Part shown: piece after piece, positions 46,342 through 57,623 of the stretch
How the letters are laid out: every line of letters starts with the position of its first letter
How positions within the stretch are numbered: the first letter of the stretch is position 1
Assembly: GCF_000769405.2 (NCBI RefSeq)
Contig: NZ_CP053439.1
Location: 2,108,001-2,172,000 of the forward strand
DNA from: Rhizobium brockwellii
Lineage (GTDB): Bacteria > Pseudomonadota > Alphaproteobacteria > Rhizobiales > Rhizobiaceae
Length of the DNA: 64,000 nt
Direction: 5' to 3'
The notes under the pieces: generated by a model
Told to the model about the DNA's origin: nothing
Database searches by the model: none
Seen by the model: only the letters and a program-made list of their open reading frames with translations
Program-made: the position numbers and the translations under genes

Positions 46342-47106
46342 ATGAACCGTCGCCGCCGTATCTACGAGGGCAAGGCAAAGATTCTGTATGAGGGCCCGGA
46401 ACCGGGTACTTTGATCCAGTTCTTCAAGGACGATGCCACTGCCTTCAACAAGAAGAAACACGAAGTCATCGATGGCAAGGGCGTCCTCAACAACCGCATC
46501 TGCGAATATATCTTCAGCCATCTGAACAAGATCGGCATCCCTACTCATTTCATCCGCCGGCTCAACATGCGCGAGCAGTTGATCAAGGAAGTGGAGATGA
46601 TCCCGCTGGAGATCGTCGTGCGCAATGTCGCGGCCGGTTCTCTCGCCAAGCGGCTCGGCATCGACGAAGGCGTCGTGCTGCCGCGCTCGATCATCGAATT
46701 CTATTACAAGTCCGACGCGCTCGACGATCCGATGGTCTCCGAAGAGCACATCACCGCCTTCGGCTGGGCAAATCCCGCCGAGCTCGATGACATCATGGCG
46801 CTTGCCATCCGCGTCAACGACTTCATGACCGGCCTGTTCCTCGGCGTCGGCATCCAGCTCGTCGATTTCAAGATCGAATGCGGCCGCCTCTTCGAAGGCG
46901 ATATGATGCGCATCATCCTTGCCGACGAAATCTCGCCGGACAGCTGCCGGCTCTGGGATATCGAAACCCACGAGAAGATGGACAAGGACCGCTTCCGCCG
47001 CGATCTCGGCGGGCTGCTCGAAGCCTATTCCGAAGTCGCGCGCCGTCTCGGCATCATCAATGAAAACGAGCCTGTGCGTGGCACCGGCCCGGTTCTCGTC
47101 AAGTAA
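46342..47106 (+). CDS. purC: SAICAR synthetase
   Basis: 254 residues from ATG 46342; an in-frame ATG at 46333 adds three residues. [42 protein letters not shown] and the late DSCRLWD are PurC signatures. Joins CAIR with aspartate. First gene of purC-purS-kptA-purQ; 15 bp from purS. Confidence 0.97.
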   Translation: MNRRRRIYEGKAKILYEGPEPGTLIQFFKDDATAFNKKKHEVIDGKGVLNNRICEYIFSHLNKIGIPTHFIRRLNMREQLIKEVEMIPLEIVVRNVAAGSLAKRLGIDEGVVLPRSIIEFYYKSDALDDPMVSEEHITAFGWANPAELDDIMALAIRVNDFMTGLFLGVGIQLVDFKIECGRLFEGDMMRIILADEISPDSCRLWDIETHEKMDKDRFRRDLGGLLEAYSEVARRLGIINENEPVRGTGPVLVK

Positions 47107-47121
47107 GGCAGGAAAGACAAA

Positions 47122-47364
47122 GTGATCAAGGCTCGTGTCACCGTCACGCTGAAAAACGGCGTTCTCGATCCGCAGGGCAAGGCTATCGAGGGTGCGCTTG
47201 GCGCCCTCGGCTTCTCGGGCGTCGGCCATGTAAGACAGGGCAAGGTCTTCGACCTGGAGCTGGAAGGCGCCGACAAGGGCAAGGCCGAGGCCGACCTCAA
47301 GGCCATGTGCGAAAAACTGCTCGCCAACACGGTGATCGAGAATTACGCAATCGCGATCGACTGA
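47122..47364 (+). CDS. purS: Phosphoribosylformylglycinamidine synthase subunit PurS
   Basis: 80 residues starting at GTG 47122 with AGGAAA upstream. The pattern KARVTVTLKNGVLDPQGKAIEGAL, cut here by VGHVRQGKVFDLEL, is typical. PurS bridges PurL and PurQ in the small-type FGAM synthase. kptA follows after 44 bp. Confidence 0.96.
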   Translation: MIKARVTVTLKNGVLDPQGKAIEGALGALGFSGVGHVRQGKVFDLELEGADKGKAEADLKAMCEKLLANTVIENYAIAID

Positions 47365-47408
47365 TGATCACAGACCCGTCGTCTGGCGGACCTTGAGGAT
47401 TTGGCGTC

Positions 47409-47963
47409 ATGATGAAAGCAAAGCTGGAGACGGAAGTCTCGAAATATATGAGCTATGTTTTGCGTCATGCGCCTGATGCTGCGGGCTTGACGCTTGATAG
47501 CGAGGGTTGGGTGTCGTTCGATGAGTTCGAAAAAGCGTTGGCGTCGAAATACGATGTTTCCCGCGCCGATATTGTCGAGATTGTCGAAAACAATCCAAAG
47601 AAGCGCTTCACGCTTACCGATAACAGAATTCGCGCAAACCAAGGTCATAGCGTCGACGTCGATCTCGCATTGAACCAGGTTGAACCGCCCGCCGCTCTTT
47701 TTCACGGCACGTCTCTGACGAACTGGCAGTTGATCGAGCGCGAAGGCTTGAAGAAGATGCAGCGGCACCACGTTCATCTGTCGGCCGATGTCGAAACGGC
47801 GAAAGTCGTCGCAATGCGCCGCAAGGGTGAACATCTCATCCTGCGCGTGGACGCGGCCCGCATGTTTTCAGAGGGTCATTCTTTCTTTGTCTCCGACAAT
47901 GGAGTATGGCTCGCCGAAAGCGTTCCAGTTCAATATCTTTCGCGAAACGCAGGGACCCCATGA
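47409..47963 (+). CDS. kptA: RNA 2'-phosphotransferase (KptA/Tpt1 family)
   Basis: 184 residues. The motifs [21 protein letters not shown] (the RAxQGHS core), FHGTS and [11 protein letters not shown] hold the Arg and His residues used by Tpt1 to move an internal RNA 2'-phosphate to NAD. Bacteria lack the splicing pathway that makes this phosphate, so its role here is unknown; RNA-end repair or ADP-ribosylation have been suggested. It sits between purS and purQ and its stop overlaps the purQ ATG (ATGA). Its codon use looks less GC-rich than that of purC and purQ. Confidence 0.95.
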   Translation: MMKAKLETEVSKYMSYVLRHAPDAAGLTLDSEGWVSFDEFEKALASKYDVSRADIVEIVENNPKKRFTLTDNRIRANQGHSVDVDLALNQVEPPAALFHGTSLTNWQLIEREGLKKMQRHHVHLSADVETAKVVAMRRKGEHLILRVDAARMFSEGHSFFVSDNGVWLAESVPVQYLSRNAGTP

Positions 47964-48631
47964 AATCAGCCGTCGTTCAACTTCCGGGCCTCAACCGCGA
48001 CCGCGACATGATCGCCGCCTTGACCAAGATCTCCGGCCAGTCACCGGTGACGATCTGGCAGACGGAAACCGAGATCCCCGATGTCGATCTCATCGTCATT
48101 CCGGGCGGCTTTTCCTATGGTGATTATCTGCGCTGCGGCGCGATTGCCGCCCGCATGCCGGTCATGCAGGCGATCATCGACAAGGCCGCAAAAGGTGTGA
48201 AGGTTCTCGGCGTCTGCAACGGCTTCCAGATCCTCGTCGAGGCCGGCCTTCTGCCCGGCGCGCTGATGCGCAATTCCTCGCTGAAATTCGTCTGCCGCGA
48301 GATCAAGCTCGAAGTCGTCAATGCCGAGACGGATTTCACCCGCGCCTATGCGCAGGGCCAGGTCATACGCTGCCCGGTCGCCCATCATGACGGCAATTAT
48401 TTCGCCGACGATGCGACGCTGGCTGCGATCGAAGGCAATGGCCAGGTGGTGTTCCGTTATGCCGAGGGCACCAACCCGAACGGCTCGATCAACGATATCG
48501 CCGCCGTCATGAATGAAAAGGGCAACGTGCTCGGCATGATGCCGCATCCCGAGAACCTGATCGAGGCTGCCCATGGCGGCTCGGACGGCCGCGGCCTGTT
48601 TGCCTCGGCGCTCGACGTCATCGCCGCCTGA
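47960..48631 (+). CDS. purQ: FGAM synthase glutaminase subunit PurQ
   Basis: 223 residues. Class I glutamine amidotransferase with the nucleophile Cys in [13 protein letters not shown] (about 87), and late His-Glu in MPHPENLIE. Supplies ammonia to PurL. ATG 47960 overlaps the kptA stop, CAGGGA lies within kptA four bases upstream. Confidence 0.97.
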   Translation: MKSAVVQLPGLNRDRDMIAALTKISGQSPVTIWQTETEIPDVDLIVIPGGFSYGDYLRCGAIAARMPVMQAIIDKAAKGVKVLGVCNGFQILVEAGLLPGALMRNSSLKFVCREIKLEVVNAETDFTRAYAQGQVIRCPVAHHDGNYFADDATLAAIEGNGQVVFRYAEGTNPNGSINDIAAVMNEKGNVLGMMPHPENLIEAAHGGSDGRGLFASALDVIAA

Positions 48632-48676
48632 ACCCCGGCACTCAAAATCCTCTCATCCGGATCTGGAGCAAGATCG

Positions 48677-49069
48677 ATGCGCCCTCGCCTCGCAAACGCC
48701 GCCCTGTTGACCGCTCTCGCAGCCATGGTCGCCGCCTGCCAGACGCCGGCGCCGGCGACAGGCCCAAACCGCGCCGCACTGCCGACGATGGAACGCGTGG
48801 CGCTCGGCGCCAATGCCTGCTGGTTCAAATCGGGCGATCCGGTCTTTGCAGCCTACAAGCTCGCGCCGGAGCTCAATTCCTTCTCCGGCCGTCCGCGCAT
48901 CCTGCTCGTCCATAAGGGCAGCCCGGAAAGCCGTCCGCTGCTCGTCGTACAGGCTGAGGGAAGCCCGTCGCGTCTGCAGGCCTTCGGTCCGATGATGCAG
49001 GAACCGGTCGCCGGCCGCATCACCACCGACGTCAATCGCTGGTCTGGCGGCAACAAGGCCTGCAGCTGA
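48677..49069 (+). CDS. Unknown small lipoprotein
   Basis: 130 residues with a lipobox (AAMVAAC at about 15-21). The mature part (ERVALGANACWFKSGDPVF) is unrecognised; it has two further cysteines (in NACWF and at the C-terminus, NKACS) that could form a disulfide. It follows purQ in the same direction after 45 bp. Confidence 0.8.
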   Translation: MRPRLANAALLTALAAMVAACQTPAPATGPNRAALPTMERVALGANACWFKSGDPVFAAYKLAPELNSFSGRPRILLVHKGSPESRPLLVVQAEGSPSRLQAFGPMMQEPVAGRITTDVNRWSGGNKACS

Positions 49070-49097
49070 TCGTCCCGGTCAGTTCGGAAGGCACGTT

Positions 49098-49355
49098 TCA
49101 GTCCCAAAAGAACGACTTGCTGACTTCGCGCGCCGCGTCGGACTGTGACACTCCGATATCCTTGAGCTCGGTCGCCGTCAGGCCCCTCAGCGCACGCCGG
49201 CCTTCCCGCTTCTGATGCCAAAGAAGAATAGCGGCCCAGATTCGGCCTAGGCGCGTCGTCTCCTCGGCGGGCGCGGCGGGAAGGATGATCTGCCTCCTGT
49301 CCTCGTAAGAGACAATCGGTACAATCGGCATTTTGATCTCAGGTAAGGCAGACAT
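49098..49355 (-). CDS. DUF1127 domain protein
   Basis: 85 residues. The C-terminal half has the DUF1127 pattern (WHQKREGRRALRGLTATELKDIGVSQSDAAREV). Short DUF1127 proteins of rhizobia are RNA-binding or phosphate/stress-linked regulators in the few cases studied. ATG 49355 follows AGAGGA. Divergent from the MocR gene across 81 bp with shared repeats, so it may be a target of that regulator. Confidence 0.88.
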   Translation of the reverse strand: MSALPEIKMPIVPIVSYEDRRQIILPAAPAEETTRLGRIWAAILLWHQKREGRRALRGLTATELKDIGVSQSDAAREVSKSFFWD

Positions 49356-49398
49356 TCCAGGAATCCTCTCGGCTTGCCATTGGAATTGACTCATACGC

Positions 49399-49429
49399 TT
49401 GACCGATACAATGTGCCAATATATACAAT
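49399..49429 (+). promoter_or_regulatory. Promoter and direct-repeat operators of the MocR gene
   Basis: TTGACC (49399-49404), 17 bp, TATACA (49422-49427). ATACAAT occurs twice, at 49406-49412 and 49423-49429, in the spacer and over the -10. Direct repeats of this spacing (17 bp) are typical of MocR operators. The -10 is nine bases from the ATG. Confidence 0.55.
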
Positions 49430-49436
49430 TGTCACC

Positions 49437-50855
49437 ATGACAAATTGGCTTCCTGATATTTCCCGCGGCTCCGGGCCGGTCTATCTCCGGCTTGCCGACA
49501 GCATCGAATCCGCCATATCAAGCGGCGCCCTGCCCGCCGGCAGCAAACTGCCGCCGCAACGCAACCTCGCCTATGATATCGGCGTGACGATCGGCACGAT
49601 CGGCCGCGCTTATGCACTGGTACACGAGCGCGGCTTGGTCGCCGGCGAAGTGGGGCGCGGCACCTACGTGCTGAACCGCTCGGAGACGCCGCCCGGCGAA
49701 CAGATCGATCCGCTCACCGTCTCGCTCGGCGGCACCCGCGTCCAGGATGCGCCTGCGGACAAGATCCGCTTCGACACGACAGCCGCGCCCGATCTCGGCC
49801 AGGGCAAGATCATCGCTGGCATCCTCGCCGAGATCGGTGAGCAGCACCTTTCCGAAATCTCCTCCTATTCCCGGAGTTTCCCGCGCAACTGGTTCGAGGC
49901 CGGCCGCCTGTGGCTTGCCCGCAGCGGCTGGACGCCGGAGGTCGAAAATATCGTGCCTACGCTCGGCGCCCATGCGGCAGCGATCGCTGTCATCGCCGCC
50001 GTCTCAGCGCCGGGCGACAAGATCGTCTTCGAGGATCTCACCTATACCCAGGTCAGCCGCAGCGCCCGCCTTCTCGGACGCCGCACGCTGACGGTCGATT
50101 CCGATGAGCTCGGCGTGATCCCCGAGGATTTCGAGCGGCTCTGCCAACAGCAGCATCCAAAGATCGCCTTCCTGATGCCGACCGTTCACAATCCGACGCT
50201 GGCGATCATGCCCTATGAGCGGCGCGTGGCCATCGCCGCGATCGCCAGGAAACACAGTGTCTGGCTGATCGAGGACGACCTCTACGGCGGCATGGCCGAC
50301 GACGACACGCCGCTGCTCGCCTCGATTGCGCCCGATCGCACCTTCCTCGTCAACGGCCTGTCGAAATCGGTCGCCGCCGGCGTGCGCGGCGGCTGGGTCG
50401 CCTGCCCGCCGCATTTTGCCCAGCGCATCAAGGTGACGCACAGGATGATCACCGGCGGCCTGCCCTTCATCCTGGCGGAGACCTGTGCACGTCTCGTCGA
50501 AAGTGGCGCCGCGCACGAGATCCGCAAGGCAAGTGTTGAGGAACTCTCCCGGCGCGTCCGTCTCGCCCGCGAGCAGCTGCAGGGCTTCGATTTCCAATCG
50601 CACGTACACGCGCCCTTCCTCTGGCTGAAACTGCCGGATCCCTGGATGTCCGGCACCTTCAAGAATGCCGCCTTTCGCGACGGTGTGCTCGTCGACGACG
50701 AGGACGAGTTCAAGGCGGCGCGCGGGGAAAGACCCTATCATCGCGTTCGCATCGGTTTTTCCTCGCCGAAGACAGGGCAGGAGCTGGTCTCTGGCCTGAT
50801 GATCCTGCGCCGGCTGCTGGAAAACGGCGGCTCTGCCTATGACGGCGAAATATGA
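49437..50855 (+). CDS. MocR-type (GntR-HTH plus aminotransferase) transcriptional regulator
   Basis: 472 residues. N-terminal winged HTH of the GntR type (YLRLADSIESAISSGALPAG, LPPQRNLAYDIG, about 15-80), then a class I aminotransferase-like domain with the PLP lysine in NGLSKSVAAG (about 312). MocR proteins use PLP or an amino-compound adduct as effector. The start ATG 49437 gives the normal N-terminus, but only nine bases separate it from the -10, so the mRNA may be leaderless. Confidence 0.94.
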   Translation: MTNWLPDISRGSGPVYLRLADSIESAISSGALPAGSKLPPQRNLAYDIGVTIGTIGRAYALVHERGLVAGEVGRGTYVLNRSETPPGEQIDPLTVSLGGTRVQDAPADKIRFDTTAAPDLGQGKIIAGILAEIGEQHLSEISSYSRSFPRNWFEAGRLWLARSGWTPEVENIVPTLGAHAAAIAVIAAVSAPGDKIVFEDLTYTQVSRSARLLGRRTLTVDSDELGVIPEDFERLCQQQHPKIAFLMPTVHNPTLAIMPYERRVAIAAIARKHSVWLIEDDLYGGMADDDTPLLASIAPDRTFLVNGLSKSVAAGVRGGWVACPPHFAQRIKVTHRMITGGLPFILAETCARLVESGAAHEIRKASVEELSRRVRLAREQLQGFDFQSHVHAPFLWLKLPDPWMSGTFKNAAFRDGVLVDDEDEFKAARGERPYHRVRIGFSSPKTGQELVSGLMILRRLLENGGSAYDGEI

Positions 50856-50977
50856 CGTGTTGCAAATACGCGTCATAATTCGGAAAAAACGCCGGAGCCT
50901 ATTCGGAGCGCTTCACCGACTCAACCTCCATGTTACCTCTTTGTTGTTCCCGTCTGACGCGAATCAAAGGACAGCAA

Positions 50978-51556
50978 ATGAGGGCCGACGTCGGAAAGAT
51001 CGCGTTGCGTTTTTTGGGTATGGCATCATTAGCAGCGGCAGCCGCCATCTCGGTTGTGAGCTCGGCGACTGCCGGCGAGCAGATATTTGATGAACTGCGG
51101 TTCGGCGTCTCGACTTCGGTACAATCGGGCCATTCCAGGGAAGACGGCGTCTTTCCGGAGATTACCGTTCTCTTCGATCCCTTCGGCTACGATACGGCGG
51201 TCGGCTGGCAACAACAGCTGCTGCATCCTCGTGTGCATCTCGGCACCTCGATCGGCACGTCAGGCGAGGCCACCCAGTTCTTCACCGGTTTCACCTGGAC
51301 GGTCGATTTCAATGAGAAGCTCTTTGCCGAAGCCGGCTTCGGCGGCGTCATTCATACCGGCGATATCGAGGGCGATGGTGACGGCCCGGAACTCGGCTGC
51401 CGCGTCCTCTTCCACGAATATCTGGGCGCCGGCTACCGTTTCAACGCGCACTGGAATGTCATGGCCCAGATTGCCCATTCCTCGCATGCCAATCTCTGCG
51501 ACGGGCCGAACGATGGCATGACGCGCGCCGGCTTGCAGGTCGGCTACAAGTTCTGA
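50978..51556 (+). CDS. Lipid A 3-O-deacylase (PagL-like) outer membrane protein
   Basis: 192 residues with a signal peptide (LAAAAAISVVSSATAG). Alternating beta strands and the late AHSSHANLCDGPNDGMTRAGL, with His and Ser as in the PagL catalytic motif, then a C-terminal aromatic (YKF) strand. PagL removes the 3-linked acyl chain of lipid A in the outer membrane. AAGGA seven bases before ATG 50978. Confidence 0.85.
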   Translation: MRADVGKIALRFLGMASLAAAAAISVVSSATAGEQIFDELRFGVSTSVQSGHSREDGVFPEITVLFDPFGYDTAVGWQQQLLHPRVHLGTSIGTSGEATQFFTGFTWTVDFNEKLFAEAGFGGVIHTGDIEGDGDGPELGCRVLFHEYLGAGYRFNAHWNVMAQIAHSSHANLCDGPNDGMTRAGLQVGYKF

Positions 51557-51646
51557 GAGTCCGTTCGACATTTCAGCGGGTTGGCCGACGGATAATTGAA
51601 CTGCTCATTACGGCCGTCTGATCGCCCATCGGCAGGCGGGAACCGT

Positions 51647-53389
51647 TCAGTCCCATGTCGGACGAACAGGCTTCAACTCGCCCTGACAAGCCGCCGCGAC
51701 GCAGTCCGCCAGGCTGCCAAACCGAAGCGCCTTACCCGTCAATCCAGGACCGTAGTGAGCGAACTTCGCGGAATTGGTGATAATTGTATCGACCGATTTT
51801 GGGATGACAGGCTCGGCAAGTGTGCACCAGCAAGCATCGGTTACGAATTCTACGCCGAAGTCCGACAATTTGCCGACCAGATTCGCAGCGGAAGCCCTTT
51901 CGAACGTCGCACGGTTGCAGGTAACCAGAACCTTGACGTCAGGATGTTTCGCCAGGCCTTCGCAGAGCGCGGCCAGCCGCTCGCATTCGTCGAAAGAGAA
52001 ATGGGGATTGCCCAGCGCGACGAACTCGATGGCATCCACAGACCTGCCGTTGAGTTTCCTCCAGTCCGCAACGACGTCCTTGGGACAGATTTCGTAGCTC
52101 GCCTTGATCTTGCTTCCGACAATGCTCTCAAGGCTGTCGGCCTCCGGCGTGACACCGACGATATGGAACATCGGAGAGCCTGATGTCGTCGCAAAACCCG
52201 CCCCGAACGCCTTTAGGTCGTCCAGATTCGGCTTCCACGTCTCGAGGCCGATCACGACCGGAATTTCATCTCCGACAAGCTTGCCGATGTGGTAGCCGAG
52301 AATGGGGTAGACCAAGTCATCCCGCGACACGAAGCCCGACACATTGACCACGAGGCTGGCGCGCCTGTTGTCGGCGATATGCGGCCCGGTCAGCGGCGCG
52401 CGCCCGGTGAGAGCGATGCACAGATCCAGGTAGTCAGGATACTTGGCGGTGCGAGCACCCAAAACGCTGTTCGCGAATACGACGGCGTTCGACTCTGCCC
52501 AGGCCACCTGCTCACCCTGCCTGGGTGCGGACGACAGCTGATAGGGCGCGCAGGTAAACGTCTTTCGTGCTCCCATGGAGACGTAGGCCTCACCCAATTC
52601 GGATGCGGGTCCGGCGACGTCGGGAGACACGCCCTGCTCCCGCCAACGCATCTGGTCCACCGATATCGAGTTCAGGGTCGTTGGAACGGCAACCCTACCC
52701 TCCCAGTCCCGCATGCGTTTCGCGAATTCCAGGCTGGTCGGCCCTGTGTAGATGCAGCCATCGATATGGACCTGGGAGATATCGATGAGTTCCGTCGCTC
52801 CCTGAATTTCAGCCATGCGCGTCGTGGCCCTCATTGCCACCTGCACGGCCTTGCCCATTTCCCCGTTCAAAGCGGACCGATCCCTCGATGTCAGCGCTAT
52901 CGAATTTCCATAGGTGCGATCGGCGGCATCGAAACCCGGGGCGGTTTCGATCCGGCTCGCGATGACCTGGTCGCCGATGAGGGTGACTTCAGGGATGGAG
53001 TGCAGCTCGGCGAAGTCGTCTTCGGAAAGCTGGACAACGGGGATCGATCGGCCGAATACTTCGTCAGCGACGATCACTCCAAGCGACAGTATTTCCTCCT
53101 GGCGCGAGACCACGATGCCGGCGGGAGCGTGCCCGTTCATGATCAGCTCCATGAGCACGCTGCTGCCCGTACACGAACCGCGTCCGCCGGGGATGGCGAG
53201 AATCTTTCCTGTCAGGACCTGTGTCGACAGGGGATGGTGGCGGTCGATGACTTCTCCGGTCCGGGAGTCGACGCCGCCCCAGAAGCTGAGCGCCGTGTCG
53301 CTGAAGACGATCGACCCCGTAGCGAAGCCAGCCACAAGCGCGCGCCCGGCAAACACCTTTTCGTCTGCCTGTTGTTGTATGTCCGGCAT
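51647..53389 (-). CDS. Fused aconitase X (swivel DUF126 + DUF521)
   Basis: 580 residues. The N-terminal 140 residues form the swivel domain (IPGGRGSCTGSS), followed by the aconitase X catalytic part with cysteines in HIDGCIYTGPT, TFTCAPYQLS, VLVTCNRA and TDACWCTLAEP. Characterised bacterial members are cis-3-hydroxy-L-proline dehydratases and archaeal ones act on phosphomevalonate. Both domains are fused here. No proline-catabolic genes lie nearby, so the substrate is unproven. A perfect palindrome lies 32 bp upstream. Confidence 0.9.
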   Translation of the reverse strand: MPDIQQQADEKVFAGRALVAGFATGSIVFSDTALSFWGGVDSRTGEVIDRHHPLSTQVLTGKILAIPGGRGSCTGSSVLMELIMNGHAPAGIVVSRQEEILSLGVIVADEVFGRSIPVVQLSEDDFAELHSIPEVTLIGDQVIASRIETAPGFDAADRTYGNSIALTSRDRSALNGEMGKAVQVAMRATTRMAEIQGATELIDISQVHIDGCIYTGPTSLEFAKRMRDWEGRVAVPTTLNSISVDQMRWREQGVSPDVAGPASELGEAYVSMGARKTFTCAPYQLSSAPRQGEQVAWAESNAVVFANSVLGARTAKYPDYLDLCIALTGRAPLTGPHIADNRRASLVVNVSGFVSRDDLVYPILGYHIGKLVGDEIPVVIGLETWKPNLDDLKAFGAGFATTSGSPMFHIVGVTPEADSLESIVGSKIKASYEICPKDVVADWRKLNGRSVDAIEFVALGNPHFSFDECERLAALCEGLAKHPDVKVLVTCNRATFERASAANLVGKLSDFGVEFVTDACWCTLAEPVIPKSVDTIITNSAKFAHYGPGLTGKALRFGSLADCVAAACQGELKPVRPTWD

Positions 53390-53420
53390 TGTATCTCGAT
53401 ACCATCAACCAAGAAGAAAA

Positions 53421-53436
53421 GTTTCCTATAGGAAAC
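53421..53436. promoter_or_regulatory. Perfect 16-bp palindrome upstream of aconitase X
   Basis: GTTTCCTATAGGAAAC is fully symmetric. It lies 32 bp upstream of the aconitase X start and fits an operator of a dimeric regulator (IclR- or GntR-type sites look like this). No regulator gene is adjacent. Confidence 0.5.
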
Positions 53437-53629
53437 ATCAGCGGCACACAAAAGCGGAGGCCGAGCCTTGCCCCATTGCTATCGATCGACAAATCAAAAG
53501 CAAGTTGTCAAACATACTCTGAGAAGCGGCCGCCCGTACCGGGCCGAAGAAGTCGCCTGCCCGCTGTTGACGGCGGGCATTTTCCTGTCGCGCGCCGTCC
53601 TTACATAGGCTAAAGAGCGGAAAACGCGC

Positions 53630-53731
53630 TAGAGCATCTCCGTTTTTCTTCGAATCATGGAGATGCTCTATCTCTTTCTTTTCACGCAATTCCGGACGCA
53701 AAACCGCTGCGCACTTTTGCTGGATTGCTCT
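53630..53731. repeat. RIME-like mosaic repeat before purL
   Basis: Palindrome 1: TAGAGCATCTCC (53630-53641) with GGAGATGCTCTA (53659-53670). Palindrome 2: arms near GCAATTCC (53686-53693) and GGATTGC (53722-53728) around CAAAACCGCTGCGCAC. The second palindrome is the reverse complement of the one at 39577-39649. The remaining intergenic bases from 53437 to 53629 show no gene. Confidence 0.75.
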
Positions 53732-53733
53732 AA

Positions 53734-55989
<2,256 letters not shown>

Positions 55990-56008
55990 TGCGCAAGGAG
56001 TAACGATC

Positions 56009-56242
56009 ATGGCCATGAAACCCGGCGATATCGAAGACATGATCAAGGCTGGGATTCCCGGTGCCAAAGTGACGATCCGCGATCTGGCGGGCGACGGCGA
56101 TCATTATGCCGCCGAAGTCGTCGCCGAAGCCTTTCGCGGCAAGAGCCGCGTGCAACAGCACCAGATGGTCTACGAGGCGCTGAAGGGCAATATGGGCGGC
56201 GTGCTGCACGCTCTGGCCCTCCAGACCTCCGCGCCGGAATAG
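56009..56242 (+). CDS. bolA: BolA family protein
   Basis: 77 residues (IbaG/BolA2-like length). The pattern IKAGIPGAKVTI, then AAEVVAEAFRGKSRVQQHQMVYEAL includes the conserved RVQQHQ histidine that ligates the Fe-S cluster shared with a CGFS glutaredoxin. GrxD is 2.6 kb downstream. ATG 56009 follows AAGGAG. Confidence 0.93.
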   Translation: MAMKPGDIEDMIKAGIPGAKVTIRDLAGDGDHYAAEVVAEAFRGKSRVQQHQMVYEALKGNMGGVLHALALQTSAPE

Positions 56243-56265
56243 AGCCCGACGCAATCCGGATGACG

Positions 56266-56294
56266 ATGCCCGGCCCTCAGCCGGGCATTCTCTT
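56266..56294 (+). terminator. Intrinsic terminator of purL-bolA
   Basis: Stem ATGCCCGGC (56266-56274) with GCCGGGCAT (56280-56288), loop CCTCA, then TCTCTTTTC. The right arm is also the last codons of the convergent hydrolase gene. Confidence 0.8.
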
Positions 56295-57458
56295 TTCATC
56301 GGGGTCGGCAAAGACCGAGGCCGGCATCGGTCCGGCGGTCATCAGCGTGAAATCAAACGACGCCTGCTGATCAGGCCCAAGCACATATTGCCGGTGGACG
56401 CGCAGTTGGTCCTTGCGGATCTTGCGGTAATGCTCGCGCGTCAGCATCTGCTTGACGCGGATCAGGATCATCTTCGCCTGAGGCGCATCCGGATGGCCGG
56501 AGACGGCAACGACCGGCACCTTGTAGAAATTGATCGAATCCGTCAGGCACTGCACATCAAGCCAGGAAATCTCCGGGCAGCGGGCGATCAGCCCGACGCG
56601 GGCGCGAAGCAGCGTGGCCGATGACATGAGCGCGCATTGCAGGATGGCGCTGCCGAGTGTAGCAAACACCACGCGCTTGCCCTTGAAGATCTCCGGCTCT
56701 CTTTCCAGCAAAATGCCAATGACATGGGCGGCGACGCTTGATCCCATGCTGTGCGAGGAGATCACATATTCGTCCGCCTCTTCGTCAATCGCCTTGCGCA
56801 CGGCAGTGGCCTGGTCTTCCAGCCACGTTGTGAAATCGGCCTGGTCCATGCGGCCGAGCGCCACGGCCATTTTCCAATCGGCAAAGAGATGCAGCGTATG
56901 GAAGCGTTCGGAAAACGGCAGGAAGGCGAAGATGAAGAAACAGAGCGCCAGCGGCCCGCTCCAGAGCATGTGCCACGGAGAAAAGCTGAGAGCATAGGGC
57001 AAGATGGCGATCTGCGCCGTCAGCGCGATCGCCAGAGCCGTCAGCAGGAACGGGAAGAGGAAGAACAGGCCGAAGCGCCAGGCGTGACGGAAATATCCCC
57101 GCATCCCGCCTTCCAGCATGATCTCGGCGCAGCTTCGGAAGCCTGCAATGATCTGGCTCAGCGTGTTGCCGGCACGCAGCTTGCGCACCAGTGTATCGTG
57201 ATCGACCATATAGATCCGACTCTTCGTCTGCCAGCGGGAGGAACCAGTTTCTGGTTCGGGCGCCGCCAACGCCCCAGTCGTCGTCACCTCGAAACTGACC
57301 GGATCGCTCCCCTCGTCAGCTGCCCTCGTCTCGACCGAATAGCCCCAGACGGCGGCACTCTGCCTGGCCGAACGCTCGTAGCGCGCCCTGTGGGCAACGC
57401 CGTCGAGCGGCTCGAAGCCCGTGAAATGCAGCACGACCCGCTTCTCGATCAGTTTCAT
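56277..57458 (-). CDS. Membrane-bound alpha/beta hydrolase (lipase-like), unknown
   Basis: 393 residues from ATG 57458. Two adjacent membrane segments at about 130-155 and 165-187 (FLFPFLLTALAIALTA and LALCFFIFAFLPF), then a hydrolase-like domain with SSHSMGSSVAAHV (about 240), the GXSXG-like serine site. The rest of a triad is not clear. An unrelated 80-residue N-terminal part precedes the membrane region. Function unknown. Confidence 0.78.
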   Translation of the reverse strand: MKLIEKRVVLHFTGFEPLDGVAHRARYERSARQSAAVWGYSVETRAADEGSDPVSFEVTTTGALAAPEPETGSSRWQTKSRIYMVDHDTLVRKLRAGNTLSQIIAGFRSCAEIMLEGGMRGYFRHAWRFGLFFLFPFLLTALAIALTAQIAILPYALSFSPWHMLWSGPLALCFFIFAFLPFSERFHTLHLFADWKMAVALGRMDQADFTTWLEDQATAVRKAIDEEADEYVISSHSMGSSVAAHVIGILLEREPEIFKGKRVVFATLGSAILQCALMSSATLLRARVGLIARCPEISWLDVQCLTDSINFYKVPVVAVSGHPDAPQAKMILIRVKQMLTREHYRKIRKDQLRVHRQYVLGPDQQASFDFTLMTAGPMPASVFADPDEKRMPG

Positions 57459-57623
57459 TCCACTCTTCCGTCCGGGCGAATGGCCGGCATGTTGCTGCGA
57501 TCCGGTTGCTGCGCCACTGATATCAGCAAAAAAGCAGCTATGGTCTCGAAGCCGTCTTGCTAACCGAACTCTTCCGGAATTCAATAGCAGCCATGTCGTT
57601 TCCATCACGAACGGAGGGGTTTT

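Noticed and set aside
46124..46378. An 84-codon minus-strand frame upstream of purC
   Set aside because: It overlaps the purC start, has no motif, and no ribosome site; treated as a chance frame.
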